A DNA stretch of 64,000 nucleotides from Spirochaetales bacterium (GCA_016934415.1 JAFGSW010000074.1:16569-80568); one strand, 5' to 3'. Shown: positions 25,764 to 34,310, counted from the first letter of the stretch. The notes: a model not told the origin generated them from the sequence alone. Made by a program: numbers and translations.

Positions 25764-26489
25764 TTATTTCGGTAAAGCCGGGTATTTCTTGGCCGGATCG
25801 TACGTGCCTTCCCTTTTTTCACCGGCGATGGGAGGAATTTCAAAAACCTGCTTGGGAAGGATCAGGTCGGGATTGGCGGGTGCCACAAGTTTTTTCTTGT
25901 TGGCGTCATACAGCAGCTTCCATTTCATGGGATCACCGTACACGAACGGGTACCCGGCGATGTTCCAAAAGCAGTCGCGGTTGCCCGGAACGAGCCGTAC
26001 CACATAGTACCTGGGCAGAACGACCTCCCCTCCGGTCGGACCTTGCGCGAGAAGCGAATTGAGTTCGTCGAGAGCCGCCAAAGCCGCTTGGGCCTCTTTG
26101 ATGCTCTGCTGGAAGTCCTCGGCGTCGTAGGCGCCCTTGGCGGCGTCCTGTCGGGTCTTGGCGTTGTTGAGTTGGTCGGGGAATTCCGCGTTCGCGCGCT
26201 CCACGTCCAGCTTGGACATCCTCTCGTCCAATGTCTTGAGAAGGGCGTCCGCCTGGGCCTTAAGGCCGGCGTTATCCGTCCCGAGCCGAACCTTGTTGAA
26301 GAGTTCCTCGGCCTGGGCGGAATAGCTGTCCGCTTTGTCGTAGTCTCCGGCCGCGTACGCCTCCTCCGCCGATTTCTGAAGCTGCAAGGCCGCCTGGTAA
26401 TCGGGGTTATCCTGAAGACTCTGGGCAAAACCGGCGGTCGCGGCACAGAACACTATTATGATAATGAAAAGTCGTTTCATCGATTTCAT
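25764..26489 (-). CDS. secreted helical protein with C-terminal LysM-like module
   Basis: A 241-residue protein with a signal peptide (about 1-22, ending AGFAQ). A helical region (about 25-150) with TPR/coiled-coil character follows. The C-terminal module is NRDCFWNIAGYPFVYGDPMK, then WKLLYDANKKKL and NPDLILPKQVFEIP, which reads like the LysM-type module seen in many spirochaete and FimV-like proteins and would bind cell-wall glycan. It is 38 bases downstream of the coiled-coil lipoprotein gene on the same strand, so the pair probably act together in the periplasm. Confidence 0.78.
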   Translation of the reverse strand: MKSMKRLFIIIIVFCAATAGFAQSLQDNPDYQAALQLQKSAEEAYAAGDYDKADSYSAQAEELFNKVRLGTDNAGLKAQADALLKTLDERMSKLDVERANAEFPDQLNNAKTRQDAAKGAYDAEDFQQSIKEAQAALAALDELNSLLAQGPTGGEVVLPRYYVVRLVPGNRDCFWNIAGYPFVYGDPMKWKLLYDANKKKLVAPANPDLILPKQVFEIPPIAGEKREGTYDPAKKYPALPK

Positions 26490-26527
26490 ACATCGCTCTC
26501 CTTTACAAACTCCGCGCGTCGCACGGC

Positions 26528-27127
26528 TTACTCGGCTTGCTCTCCGCCCTGCTGGGCGTCGAGGGCATCTTTCGCCTTCTGCGTCTTCTCAAACTGGGCG
26601 TCGGCCTTTTCCTTCTTCGTCTTGGCCGTTTCGTAGGCGGTTTCGTATTTCCGCTTCGCCTCCTGGAAGAGGGGCTGCGCTTCTTCCCAGTTCTCAGCGT
26701 CGGCCAGTTCGGCCGCCTTGTCATACGTGTCCTTGGCGTCCTTGTATTCCGCGGCCGCGGCCACCGGCGCCTTGATTTCGTCGGCTTTCTCCCGTACGGC
26801 GGAAATTTGGTCGTCCTCGACCTTGCGGGCGGCGGCGATGCCTTTTTGCATCACGACCTTGTAGTCTGCGTTCGCCTCATCGAGCGATTTCTTGGCGGCC
26901 AGGTTGTCTTTCTTCATGTTGCCCTCGCCGTCCTTGAACGAATTTTCCGCGGATTGAAATTCGTCGGGGGCGTACTGGTCGAAATGATACTTCGCGATGC
27001 GGGCGCGGTACTTCTGGGCCTGGTCGTACTCGGTTTGCGGCAGGTCCTTGAGCGGGTCGATTGTCGGGCATCCCGAAAAAAAGAGCAGGGCGATCGATAA
27101 GAGACCGAAACCTATGGCGGATTTCAT
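26528..27127 (-). CDS. coiled-coil lipoprotein
   Basis: A 199-residue protein starting MKSAIGFG with a lipobox LFFSGC (acylated Cys about 20). The mature part is nearly all helix and rich in Ala, Lys, Glu and Asp, with repeats of about 40 residues such as EYDQAQKYRARIAKY, AENSFKDGEGNMKK and YKDAKDTYDKAAELAD that suggest a bundle of helical hairpins. Start chosen at ATG 27127, after GGAGGAAGCGAGCC; the ATG at 27157 only adds a basic lead. Co-transcribed with the LysM-like gene. Exact family unknown; an envelope-spanning scaffold is inferred. Confidence 0.75.
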   Translation of the reverse strand: MKSAIGFGLLSIALLFFSGCPTIDPLKDLPQTEYDQAQKYRARIAKYHFDQYAPDEFQSAENSFKDGEGNMKKDNLAAKKSLDEANADYKVVMQKGIAAARKVEDDQISAVREKADEIKAPVAAAAEYKDAKDTYDKAAELADAENWEEAQPLFQEAKRKYETAYETAKTKKEKADAQFEKTQKAKDALDAQQGGEQAE

Positions 27128-27371
27128 GGCTCGCTTCCTCCTTTTCAAAGTGTTCACGGGGAAAAAAATTGTCTGATCCGGTTTTTCACATTTTTATTCG
27201 GCTTGGACGGATGTTTTTTCATAGCAAAAAGTTAATTCATCCCTTCGGCGTTGTCAACCCTCTTGCGGAAATATTGACCTAAAAATACAACGCGTAAAGG
27301 ATATGGCCTCGCCCGACGATTCCTGATAGAATGACGGCGTCGATCGGCGTTTCCGCCGTCCAGCTGCTTTT

Positions 27372-28154
27372 ATGGAAAACAATTTTACCGTCGATAATGA
27401 CGCTTTCATGAAATTTCTCGATCTCCTTGCGACGGAGAGCGGCCGCGTCGTCGCCCGCTATTACCAAACCGACGTCTCGGTCGAATCCAAGGCGGACGCG
27501 ACACCCGTCACCGTCGCCGACCGACTAGCCGAAGAAAAACTCCGCGCACTCATCGGCCGGGAGTTCCCGGACCACGGCGTCATTGGAGAGGAGTTCGGGG
27601 AGACGAACGCCGATGCCGAGTACGTCTGGATCGTCGATCCGATCGACGGCACCAAGAGCTTCGTGGCCGGCGTCCCGCTCTTCGGCACGCTCATCGGCCT
27701 GCTCCGGGGCGGCGAGCCGCTCGTCGGCGTCATCGCCAACCCCATCCTCGGTTTCACGCTCTGCGGCGACAACCGACGCGCGCTCTGCAACGGCCGGCCG
27801 GCCTCCTGCCGCCCCTGCGACTCCTTGAGCGAGGCGGTTCTCTCCACCACCTCCCCGCTCTCCTCCGCCCGCCATCCGCAGGGAAAGAATTTTACGCGGC
27901 TCACCGAACAGGTGAAACTCTACCGCGGCTGGGGCGATTGTTACGGCTACTACCTCCTCGCCACCGGCCGCGTCGACATCATGCTCGACCCGGCCATGAA
28001 GCCGTGGGACATCCTTCCCCTCATCCCCGTCATCCGCGGCGCGGGCGGCGTCATCACCACCTGGCGCGGCGACGATCCGGTGAAGGACCCGACGAGCGCG
28101 GCGGCCTCGGGGCCTGGCGTCCACGACGCGGTCATCGGCCTCTTGAACGCCTGA
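27372..28154 (+). CDS. inositol-monophosphatase-family phosphatase, HisN-like
   Basis: A 260-residue Mg-dependent phosphatase of the IMPase superfamily. Metal-binding motifs are GEEFGE, then DPIDGTKSFVAGVP and the C-terminal KPWDILPLIPVIRGAGGVIT. The TKSFVAGVPLFGTLIGL variant and GWGDCYGYYLLATGRVD resemble HisN histidinol-phosphatases rather than SuhB. It would remove phosphate from histidinol phosphate or a similar small substrate. It is followed nine bases later by a HAD phosphatase gene, so both are likely in one transcript. An internal ATG at 27408 is a possible alternative start. Confidence 0.85.
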   Translation: MENNFTVDNDAFMKFLDLLATESGRVVARYYQTDVSVESKADATPVTVADRLAEEKLRALIGREFPDHGVIGEEFGETNADAEYVWIVDPIDGTKSFVAGVPLFGTLIGLLRGGEPLVGVIANPILGFTLCGDNRRALCNGRPASCRPCDSLSEAVLSTTSPLSSARHPQGKNFTRLTEQVKLYRGWGDCYGYYLLATGRVDIMLDPAMKPWDILPLIPVIRGAGGVITTWRGDDPVKDPTSAAASGPGVHDAVIGLLNA

Positions 28155-28163
28155 GGGAACGAA

Positions 28164-28886
28164 ATGACCCATCCGTGCCCCGCCGCACTGCTTTTCGATC
28201 TCGACGACACACTCGTGCTGTTCGACGGCACCACCAAGGAAGCCTGGACGAAAACCTGCGCCCTGTTCGCGCCCGAAATCGGGCGCGATCCGCAGGAGCT
28301 TTACGACGCCATCCGCGCCCACGCGCGGCACTACTGGAGCGATCCCGACCGCCACCGGGAAGGCCGGCTCATGCTCGAGGAGGCGCGGCGCAGGCTCGTG
28401 ATCGAGACGCTGCGAAAGATCGGCGCGCCGGACGACACGTTCGCGGCGCGCCTCGCCGATCATTATTCCGCCCTCCAGGAGAGCCTCATCGACTTCCTGC
28501 CGGGGGTCGAGGAGACGCTCGCCTTTTTCAAGGGGAAAGGGACGCGTTTGGCGCTCCTTACGAACGGCAACGCCGTCCTCCAGCGCCGCAAGATCGAACG
28601 CTTCGGGCTCGATCGTTTCTTCTCGCACTTCTTCGTAGAGGGGGAGCTCGGATTCGGAAAACCCGACCCCCGTGTGTACGAGCGGGCGCTCGCGGCCCTG
28701 AACGCACGGCCGGAGGAGGCCTGGTGTGTGGGCGACAATTTGGAATGGGACGTGGCCGGTGCGCAAGCGTGCGGGATTTTCGGCGTCTGGAAAGACACCT
28801 ATCGGCGGGGCCTGGGCGAAAGTCCCGTGCGGCCCGACCGGATCATCCTGGAATTGGGCGAGCTCGCCGAGTCGGTGGGCGCATAG
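28164..28886 (+). CDS. HAD-superfamily (subfamily IA) phosphatase
   Basis: A 240-residue HAD hydrolase. Motif I is LFDLDDTLV with the nucleophile Asp, motif II is LLTNGNA, motif III is the Lys in GFGKPDPRVYE, and motif IV is VGDNLEWDVAGA. A helical cap lies between motifs I and II, as in YjjG/pyrimidine nucleotidase and phosphoglycolate-phosphatase-like proteins. Substrate not predictable. Tight linkage to the HisN-like gene suggests a shared small-molecule phosphatase role. Confidence 0.88.
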   Translation: MTHPCPAALLFDLDDTLVLFDGTTKEAWTKTCALFAPEIGRDPQELYDAIRAHARHYWSDPDRHREGRLMLEEARRRLVIETLRKIGAPDDTFAARLADHYSALQESLIDFLPGVEETLAFFKGKGTRLALLTNGNAVLQRRKIERFGLDRFFSHFFVEGELGFGKPDPRVYERALAALNARPEEAWCVGDNLEWDVAGAQACGIFGVWKDTYRRGLGESPVRPDRIILELGELAESVGA

Positions 28887-28951
28887 GCGCGGACGGCCCG
28901 GGGGCGGGACGCATATCATGTTATCGGAATGAATAAAAACGAGGTGAGACG

Positions 28952-30265
28952 ATGAAGGAGACTCCTTTCGCGCGCGACGTCGTTGACGGCTTGATCGGCA
29001 CGAGCGGCATCCGCAATGTGGGCACCGCCTCGATCCGCGAGCTGCGGAGACTCGTCGCTTCGATCGAAGAGGCGACGGGTAAAAAATTCATCAGGATGGA
29101 GATGGGCATTCCGGGCCTGCCCGCGCCGGCGGTCGGCATTGAAGCGGAAATCGAAGCCCTGCGGAAGGGCGTCGCCTCCTATTACCCGGACATCGAAGGC
29201 ATTCCCGAATTGCGTGCGGAGGGGGCGCGGTTCGTGAAAAATTTCCTGAATGTCGAATGCGCGCCGCGAAACTGCTTCGCCGCGGTCGGCTCCATGCAGG
29301 CCTGCTTTTCCACGCTTATGGTGGCCGGCCGGATGGACAAGGCGAAGGACACGGTGCTCTTCATCGATCCCGGCTTCCCGGTGCACAAACAGATGGTGAA
29401 AATGATAGGGCTGAAGTCCGCCGGCTTCGACGTCTACGCGCACCGCGGGGAAAAATTGAAACCCGCGCTGGAATCATTTCTCCGAAAGGGGAACGTCTCG
29501 GTCATCCTCTATTCCAATCCGAACAACCCTTCCTGGATCTGTTTCACCGAGGAAGAGCTTGCAATCATCGCCGAGGCGGCGGAGAGGCACGGCGCCCTCG
29601 TCCTGGAAGACCTCGCCTATTTCGCCATGGATTTCCGCCGGGAGCTGGGCGCGCCCCGCCGTCCGCCCTTTCAATCGACCGTGGCGCGCTACACCGGCCG
29701 ATACATCCTCTTCATTTCCAGCTCCAAAGTCTTCAGCTACGCGGGCCAGCGGGTCGGCCTCCTCGTCATCCCCGACAAGGTCTTCTCCCTCGACCGGCCG
29801 GATCTCCTCGCCTTCTATCCTTCCTCCCGATTCGGGCACGCCATCGTCTACGGCTCCCTGTACGCGACCACGTCGGGCGTCACTCACTCGGCGCAGGAGG
29901 GTTTGACGGCGCTTTTACGGGCGGCGAACGACGGAAAGCTCGATTTCGTCGAAACGGTGAAAGAATACGGGCGGCGCGCCCGCGTCATGAAGGACCTGTT
30001 TATAAAGAACGGCTTCCAGCTTGTCTACGACCGGGACGGCGATCAGCCCCTGGCCGACGGTTTCTATTTCACGGTATCCTACCCCGGGCTGTCCGGGGCC
30101 GGACTCGTCACCGAGCTCCTCTATTACGGCATCTCGGCCATCGCCCTCGAAACTACCGGCAGCGACCAGGCGGGCATCAGGGCTTGCGTCTCGTTCGTCC
30201 TGCCCGAGAATTTTCCGGAGTTGGAAAAACGACTCGCCCTCTTCCACGCCCACCATCAGCGGTAA
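28952..30265 (+). CDS. class I/II PLP-dependent aminotransferase
   Basis: A 437-residue fold-type I aminotransferase. YSNPNNPSWICF corresponds to the PNNPTG motif, LVLEDLAYFAMDFRRE holds the PLP-binding Asp and Tyr, and SSSKVFSYAGQRVG holds the Schiff-base lysine. Its N-terminus (RNVGTASIRELRRLVASIEE) is unlike the common AspC and HisC types. The substrate is unknown. Preceded by a GAGGTGAG ribosome site. Its position after the HisN-like and HAD genes would allow a role in histidine or aromatic amino-acid metabolism, but this is only context. Confidence 0.85.
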   Translation: MKETPFARDVVDGLIGTSGIRNVGTASIRELRRLVASIEEATGKKFIRMEMGIPGLPAPAVGIEAEIEALRKGVASYYPDIEGIPELRAEGARFVKNFLNVECAPRNCFAAVGSMQACFSTLMVAGRMDKAKDTVLFIDPGFPVHKQMVKMIGLKSAGFDVYAHRGEKLKPALESFLRKGNVSVILYSNPNNPSWICFTEEELAIIAEAAERHGALVLEDLAYFAMDFRRELGAPRRPPFQSTVARYTGRYILFISSSKVFSYAGQRVGLLVIPDKVFSLDRPDLLAFYPSSRFGHAIVYGSLYATTSGVTHSAQEGLTALLRAANDGKLDFVETVKEYGRRARVMKDLFIKNGFQLVYDRDGDQPLADGFYFTVSYPGLSGAGLVTELLYYGISAIALETTGSDQAGIRACVSFVLPENFPELEKRLALFHAHHQR

Positions 30266-30267
30266 GG

Positions 30268-30350
30268 ATGTCATTCCGAGCGAAGCGAGGAATCTCCTAA
30301 CAACTAGCCGTCCAAGTAGCTCTTTTTATTCGGAGATTCTTCCCCCTCAT
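30268..30350. repeat. REP-like inverted repeat
   Basis: GTCATTCCGAGCGAAGCGAG followed by GAATCTCC (about 30270-30297) is answered by GGAGATTCTTCC at 30334-30345. The GTCATTCCGAGCGAAGCGAGG core is a repeat I recognise as common between genes of many environmental bacteria. The rest of this 230-base gap shows nothing else I can assign. Confidence 0.5.
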
Positions 30351-30494
30351 CAAATGAAACCATGAAATACAATACCTTTCAGCTTTCAGCATGAAAGTGT
30401 TGGTACGACACGCCATACGGTATTTGGTGAGGGGCTAGAATGACTTACCACACATGTTTTAAGAAAATCGACGACGCAATAATGCGATTTCAAC

Positions 30495-31148
30495 CTAAGA
30501 GAGAATGTATCCCTCGCCGCGAACCTGCTCGATCTTCAGCGCCATGAGGCCCTTGAGCTTTTTCCTCAGCGCGCAGACGTGTACGTCGACCACCCGGCTG
30601 GAGGGATTTTTCACTTTTCCCCAGATGGCGTAATAGAGCACCTCGCGGGTCACCACTTCGCCCCCGGCCTTGAGGAGCGCCTTGAGGATGCGCGCCTCGT
30701 TGGGCTTGAGCACCGCCTCCCCGGCGGGCGTCCACACTCTGTTTGCGCCGACTTTGATCTCCCCCTCCCGGTTCGGGAGGTCGGACCCGCGGGCGGGTCG
30801 GAGAAGTCTGGTCAGCCTGACATCGAGCTCCGCCAGGTCCCACGGCTCCTTCAGGAAATCGCGGCACCCCAGACCGAAGGCATCCGTCAGGCGTCCCGGC
30901 GGACCGTACGCGATGACGGGCAGCCAGGTGTCGGGGCGCGCCCGGTTTCGGAAGAATGTTTTCAGGGACTCGAACGGCACGATGTAGCAATCGAACTCAT
31001 GTTCGGGCAGGGGCGTCTCGCTGCATTCGAACGCGTAATGCCGGGAATGGCCGTAGTATACTTTCACCTTTTCGGCGAGGAGGAGCCTTTCGAAAACGAA
31101 ATTGACGCGGAGTCTGTCAGGTTTCCGATTTTCCGGTCTTGTCTTCAA
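30495..31148 (-). CDS. OmpR-type winged-helix regulator with degenerate receiver
   Basis: A 217-residue response-regulator-like protein. The C-terminal winged helix (about 125-217) is typical OmpR/PhoB: LKPNEARILKALLKAGGEVV, then SSRVVDVHVCALRKKL and VRGEGYILS. The N-terminal receiver is degenerate: where the phospho-acceptor Asp should follow the third strand the sequence is CYIVPFES, although Lys100 (FLKEPWD) is kept. It therefore probably acts without phosphorylation. Its start lies inside the last 32 bases of pspA and no other start codon fits, so it is translationally coupled to pspA. Likely a regulator of, or responder to, the PspA stress operon. Confidence 0.83.
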   Translation of the reverse strand: MKTRPENRKPDRLRVNFVFERLLLAEKVKVYYGHSRHYAFECSETPLPEHEFDCYIVPFESLKTFFRNRARPDTWLPVIAYGPPGRLTDAFGLGCRDFLKEPWDLAELDVRLTRLLRPARGSDLPNREGEIKVGANRVWTPAGEAVLKPNEARILKALLKAGGEVVTREVLYYAIWGKVKNPSSRVVDVHVCALRKKLKGLMALKIEQVRGEGYILS

Positions 31149-31818
31149 TCTGCATTTTCGCCTTGAGTTCGGCGAGCATGGCGTCGGTCGACGTGTCGCC
31201 GGCCTCCAGCGCCTTGAACTGTTTTTCCAGGTCTCCGTCGGCGGTGAAATCCTCGATCTCGGCCATGGCGTCGGCCTCGGCCTCGATCTTGTCCACCTTG
31301 GCCGCCATGCGGTCGAAGACCTCGAAGGCGCCGGTGTCCGAGAGGTTGCCCATCGTCTTCTGGATCTGCCTCTGGGCCTCGGCGCGCTTGGCGCGGGCGA
31401 TGAGGAGGTTCTTCTTGCGGCCGGCCTCCTCGATCTTCCCCTGCAGCTGGCGGAGGGAGCTCTTGAGCTTCTCCACCGCGGCGTGCTGGGACTCCCACTG
31501 TTCCTTGTATTGCGTGGCCAGGCCGGCGTATTCCTGCTTGCGGAGCAGGGCTTCCTTGGCGAGGTCGTCCTTGCCCGCCCTCACCGCCAGCATCGCCTTT
31601 TTCTCCCAGTCCTGGGCCTGCGCCAGCTGGTCCTTCATCTGCCGTTCCAGGCGTTTTTCGTCCGCGATGGCGGAGGCCACGCTTTTCTTGGACTCGATAA
31701 GCTGCTCGTTCATTTCGATCATGATCTGGTTGAGCATCTTTTCCGGGTTTTCCGCCTTGCTGATCAGGTCATTGATGTTCGCCTTTAAAATATCCGAAAA
31801 GCGTTTGAAAATTCCCAT
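31117..31818 (-). CDS. pspA: phage shock protein A (PspA/IM30 family)
   Basis: A 233-residue protein, almost wholly coiled coil. It has the PspA start MGIFKRFSDILKANINDLIS and the family motif ENPEKMLNQIMIEM, then long helices (about 25-190) rich in Lys, Glu, Gln and Ala. PspA forms ESCRT-III-like oligomers that bind and repair a stressed inner membrane. It is third in a leftward operon after a STAS protein and a YbjN-like protein, and is followed by an overlapping winged-helix regulator. No pspF, pspB or pspC is present, so control differs from E. coli. Confidence 0.93.
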   Translation of the reverse strand: MGIFKRFSDILKANINDLISKAENPEKMLNQIMIEMNEQLIESKKSVASAIADEKRLERQMKDQLAQAQDWEKKAMLAVRAGKDDLAKEALLRKQEYAGLATQYKEQWESQHAAVEKLKSSLRQLQGKIEEAGRKKNLLIARAKRAEAQRQIQKTMGNLSDTGAFEVFDRMAAKVDKIEAEADAMAEIEDFTADGDLEKQFKALEAGDTSTDAMLAELKAKMQIEDKTGKSET

Positions 31819-31829
31819 TTCAAAGCCTC

Positions 31830-32213
31830 CTATTTCCTGTATTCCTGAAGCACCGGGTAGTGCGAGGTGAGCGCGAATCCGATCGCGTCGAGGGTCGCCT
31901 GCAGCTCCTCCAAGTCCATGGTTTCCGCCACCAGCGTGTTGATGATGATGACATTGGCGCCGTCGATCGCGTACGCGCCGTGCAGCATGTCCGTCGAGTT
32001 CAGGGTGAGAAGCTTCTCAAACAGCTTTTCCCGATTGCCGGCGGGAACCTCCATCACCTTGACCCGGACGATGATCACCGGATCGATCGCCGCCACGACC
32101 ACGTTTTCGATCCCTTTGGCCAACCCTTTGATGACCCAGGTGTTTGATGAAAGCTCCTCGTAATTTAGAGAGAGTTTGTTCAGGTAGCTTACCAGTTTCT
32201 CTTTGCTCTCCAT
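31830..32213 (-). CDS. YbjN-like (CesT-fold) protein
   Basis: A 127-residue soluble protein: MESKEKLVSYLNKLSLNYEE at the start, then alternating strands (NTWVIKGL, NVVVAAIDPVIIVRVKVMEV) and a pair of helices (NREKLFEKLLTLNS, DLEELQATLDAIG). The fold pattern resembles YbjN/type III chaperone-like proteins often found beside pspA. It lies 11 bases upstream of pspA. Probably a partner or chaperone in the membrane-stress response (inference from context). Confidence 0.72.
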   Translation of the reverse strand: MESKEKLVSYLNKLSLNYEELSSNTWVIKGLAKGIENVVVAAIDPVIIVRVKVMEVPAGNREKLFEKLLTLNSTDMLHGAYAIDGANVIIINTLVAETMDLEELQATLDAIGFALTSHYPVLQEYRK

Positions 32214-32256
32214 ACGCGCCCCTTTTTAATAATATAGTACCGAATAGGCTCTTCGC

Positions 32257-32808
32257 TTAGCCGAGGAACACCTGTCCGGAATCGTCGATGACCAGAATGG
32301 TTTTACATTCCGAACAGCGAAAGCGTCCGGCGCGCGTCGCTTTGAGCTTTTTGGAGCAAATGGGGCAGGTGAGCACTTTGGGGAAAATCGCGTTCGCTCC
32401 CCCGGTTCCGGTCTGGGAAAAGAAGGCGACCGCGTCCTCAAGCGTTTCCTTGATATTAAAAAACTGCGAAAATCCCAACAGCTGGAAGACTTCATATACT
32501 TTCGGCTGGATGTCCAGAAGGACGAGATCTCCGCCGCGCGGTTTGACGGCTTTGAGGAAAAACGTGAAGGAGCCGATGCCGGTGCTCGAAACGTAATTGA
32601 GTCCGCCGCAGTGGAAGACGAGCCGGATGAAATTCTTGTCGATCGCCTTTGAAATCCGCTTCTGGAAGAGGTTGGAATTATAGGTGTCGATATATCCGCT
32701 CAGGTAGAGAACGAGACAATTCTCGACGTTTTCGATTTTCTGAAGCCGGATTTTTAAGCTTTCATCCTTTTCGTCATCGAAACCTTGGATAATCTCATTG
32801 TTATTCAT
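32257..32808 (-). CDS. STAS-domain anti-anti-sigma-like protein with C-terminal zinc ribbon
   Basis: A 183-residue protein. The STAS domain spans about 18-130, with the conserved phosphorylatable serine region NYVSSTGIGSF (Ser75 or the adjacent serine), as in SpoIIAA-type antagonists of anti-sigma factors. A linker leads to a zinc ribbon with Cys148, Cys151, Cys165 and Cys168 (CPIC...CSEC). A STAS domain fused to a zinc ribbon is uncommon. It is first in the operon STAS-YbjN-PspA-winged helix. No partner kinase or sigma factor is in the window. It probably transmits a stress signal through partner switching. Confidence 0.85.
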   Translation of the reverse strand: MNNNEIIQGFDDEKDESLKIRLQKIENVENCLVLYLSGYIDTYNSNLFQKRISKAIDKNFIRLVFHCGGLNYVSSTGIGSFTFFLKAVKPRGGDLVLLDIQPKVYEVFQLLGFSQFFNIKETLEDAVAFFSQTGTGGANAIFPKVLTCPICSKKLKATRAGRFRCSECKTILVIDDSGQVFLG

Positions 32809-33000
32809 ATCCGCTTATCCTTTTGGAAGAATAATCCGCGACATCAGAATCGAAAATCTCGGATGCCGTTTCATGTATAGAAAAATCGATCATACCGCAA
32901 TCCTGATCGGCATCATCGATTCTTCACCCCGGACACAAACTTCCCGCACGTAAACTTCATTTCCGCCGTTAATTCCCCCTATCCCCGGCGGTATTTACCT

Positions 33001-33028
33001 ATTATAATACCATTTGACACTTTGTCAA
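33001..33028 (-). promoter_or_regulatory. sigma-70 promoter of the STAS-pspA operon
   Basis: On the minus strand TTGACA (33028-33023) is followed after 16 bases by TATAAT (33006-33001), both perfect consensus. Transcription would begin near 32994, leaving a leader of about 185 bases before the STAS gene. The -35 hexamer lies within a perfect inverted repeat TTTGACA-CTT-TGTCAAA (33013-33029), a possible operator. The remainder of the 349-base gap shows no other clear feature. Confidence 0.8.
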
Positions 33029-33157
33029 AGGGGAAAGGCGACTTTTTCCCCTTTTCCCAAGAATTATATCGAATGAATTTTTATTTGCAAGCGTTTATTA
33101 AAAAAAACCCACACTCCGATATTGGAATAAAATCCCTACTACGAAGCGGGAAAGATC

Positions 33158-33964
33158 ATGAGGAAAGAAGAAAATACGATCGATTGCCTCGGTAAAATCT
33201 GCGCCGTTCTCGTCAAACCAAAAGAGCCCCGGAACGTCGGGTTTGCGTGCCGGGCGCTGAAAACCATGGGGATCACCCGGTTGCGCATCGTCGGATCGCC
33301 GTCGTTTGATTTTAAACGGGCGGCTGTCACTGCCGTCCATGCCAAGGACCTGCTCGATCCTGCCCAAATTTACCCGTCTCTGCCGGCAGCCCTTGCGGAC
33401 GTATCGCTGGCGGCCGGAATCACGCGGCGCCGCGGGAAAATGAGGAAATCGCACTCCCTCCTGCCCGAGGATTTCGCCCGCCACGCCCTGCAGATTAAAA
33501 CGGGAATGGCGGCCATGGTCTTCGGCACCGAGGAATACGGCTTGACGGACGAAGAATTGTCGTACTGCAATTGCGCCGTGCACATCCCTTCCTCGCGGTT
33601 GTTCCCTTCGCTCAACCTTTCCCACGCGGTGCAGATACTCGGGTACGCGTTTTTCAGGGAAGCGGAGAGCTCCTCGATCCCCCGCTTCCGCCCCATCGAC
33701 GGCCGCCAGCTGGCGCTTCTCGTTTCGCACATCATTGAATACCTGCGCCCGCTCAACTATTTCAAGCTCGCGGAAGCGCAAAGCCTGAGCGTCCTGCTCG
33801 GGGACGTGTTCGCCCGGGCCTGCCTGTCAAAAGGCGAAGCCAGGAGACTTGAGAGGATTTTTCAGAAAATCAATGGGTTGTTCATCCGCCAAAAGAAAAA
33901 AGCGATGCCGTCCAGATTGACAACAGGAGCCAAACTTGATACGTTAAAAAACGCGGGCGATTAA
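33158..33964 (+). CDS. SpoU/TrmH-family RNA methyltransferase, TrmJ-like
   Basis: A 268-residue SPOUT methyltransferase. Motif 1 is KEPRNVGFACRALKTMG, motif 2 is MVFGTEEYGLTDEELSYC and motif 3 is FPSLNLSHAVQILGY, matching TrmJ/TrMet(Xm32) and LasT-type enzymes that 2'-O-methylate tRNA position 32. The C-terminal helical extension also fits TrmJ. Remarkably, its last four codons and stop (33955-33964) coincide with the 5' end of the tRNA-Val gene on the same strand. The exact RNA target is not certain. Confidence 0.87.
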   Translation: MRKEENTIDCLGKICAVLVKPKEPRNVGFACRALKTMGITRLRIVGSPSFDFKRAAVTAVHAKDLLDPAQIYPSLPAALADVSLAAGITRRRGKMRKSHSLLPEDFARHALQIKTGMAAMVFGTEEYGLTDEELSYCNCAVHIPSSRLFPSLNLSHAVQILGYAFFREAESSSIPRFRPIDGRQLALLVSHIIEYLRPLNYFKLAEAQSLSVLLGDVFARACLSKGEARRLERIFQKINGLFIRQKKKAMPSRLTTGAKLDTLKNAGD

Positions 33965-34026
33965 CTCAGCGGGAGAGTGCTACCTTCACACGGTAGAAGT
34001 CACAAGTTCAAATCTTGTATCGCCCA
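33955..34026 (+). tRNA. tRNA-Val (anticodon CAC)
   Basis: A complete cloverleaf. Acceptor GGGCGAT/ATCGCCC with discriminator A, D-arm AACTCAGCGGGAGAGT, anticodon stem CTACC/GGTAG with loop TTCACAC giving anticodon CAC, and T-arm ACAAG-TTCAAAT-CTTGT. It reads GUG valine codons. CCA is not encoded. Its first ten bases are shared with the end of the TrmJ-like coding sequence. A run of T (34027-34034) follows directly. Confidence 0.95.
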
Positions 34027-34310
34027 TTTTTTTTTGAGTACAAAAATCTACAACCTGTTGTTTTTTAATAGGTGAATATTTTCACTCATCCTCATTACAA
34101 ACGGAAGAAGGTGAATTTTCATAGTAATTTTTGAATTTTATTGTATAAAAAATTAGACTTTTTTTAGATTTTGATGATAACAAAATTCAAGCAGAAATTA
34201 AGTCTATATACATTAAAGAAATATATTTTCCTCTCTGACCCAGCCTTAGGTACGAATCTTGCAGCTATTATTTCTGGTTATTTAGAGTATTTTATAGCTA
34301 TGGATTGGGA
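34027..34310. other. A/T-rich intergenic region after tRNA-Val
   Basis: Begins with a T-run terminating the tRNA transcript. The remaining ~270 bases are strikingly A/T-rich relative to the surroundings and contain no convincing gene. They may include the promoter of the following kinase-like gene, but I see no clear pair of hexamers. Confidence 0.5.

Noticed and set aside
27525..28919. A 464-residue antisense open frame across the HisN-like and HAD genes
   Set aside because: Both sense genes have complete motifs; the antisense frame spans two genes and their gap with no recognisable domain.
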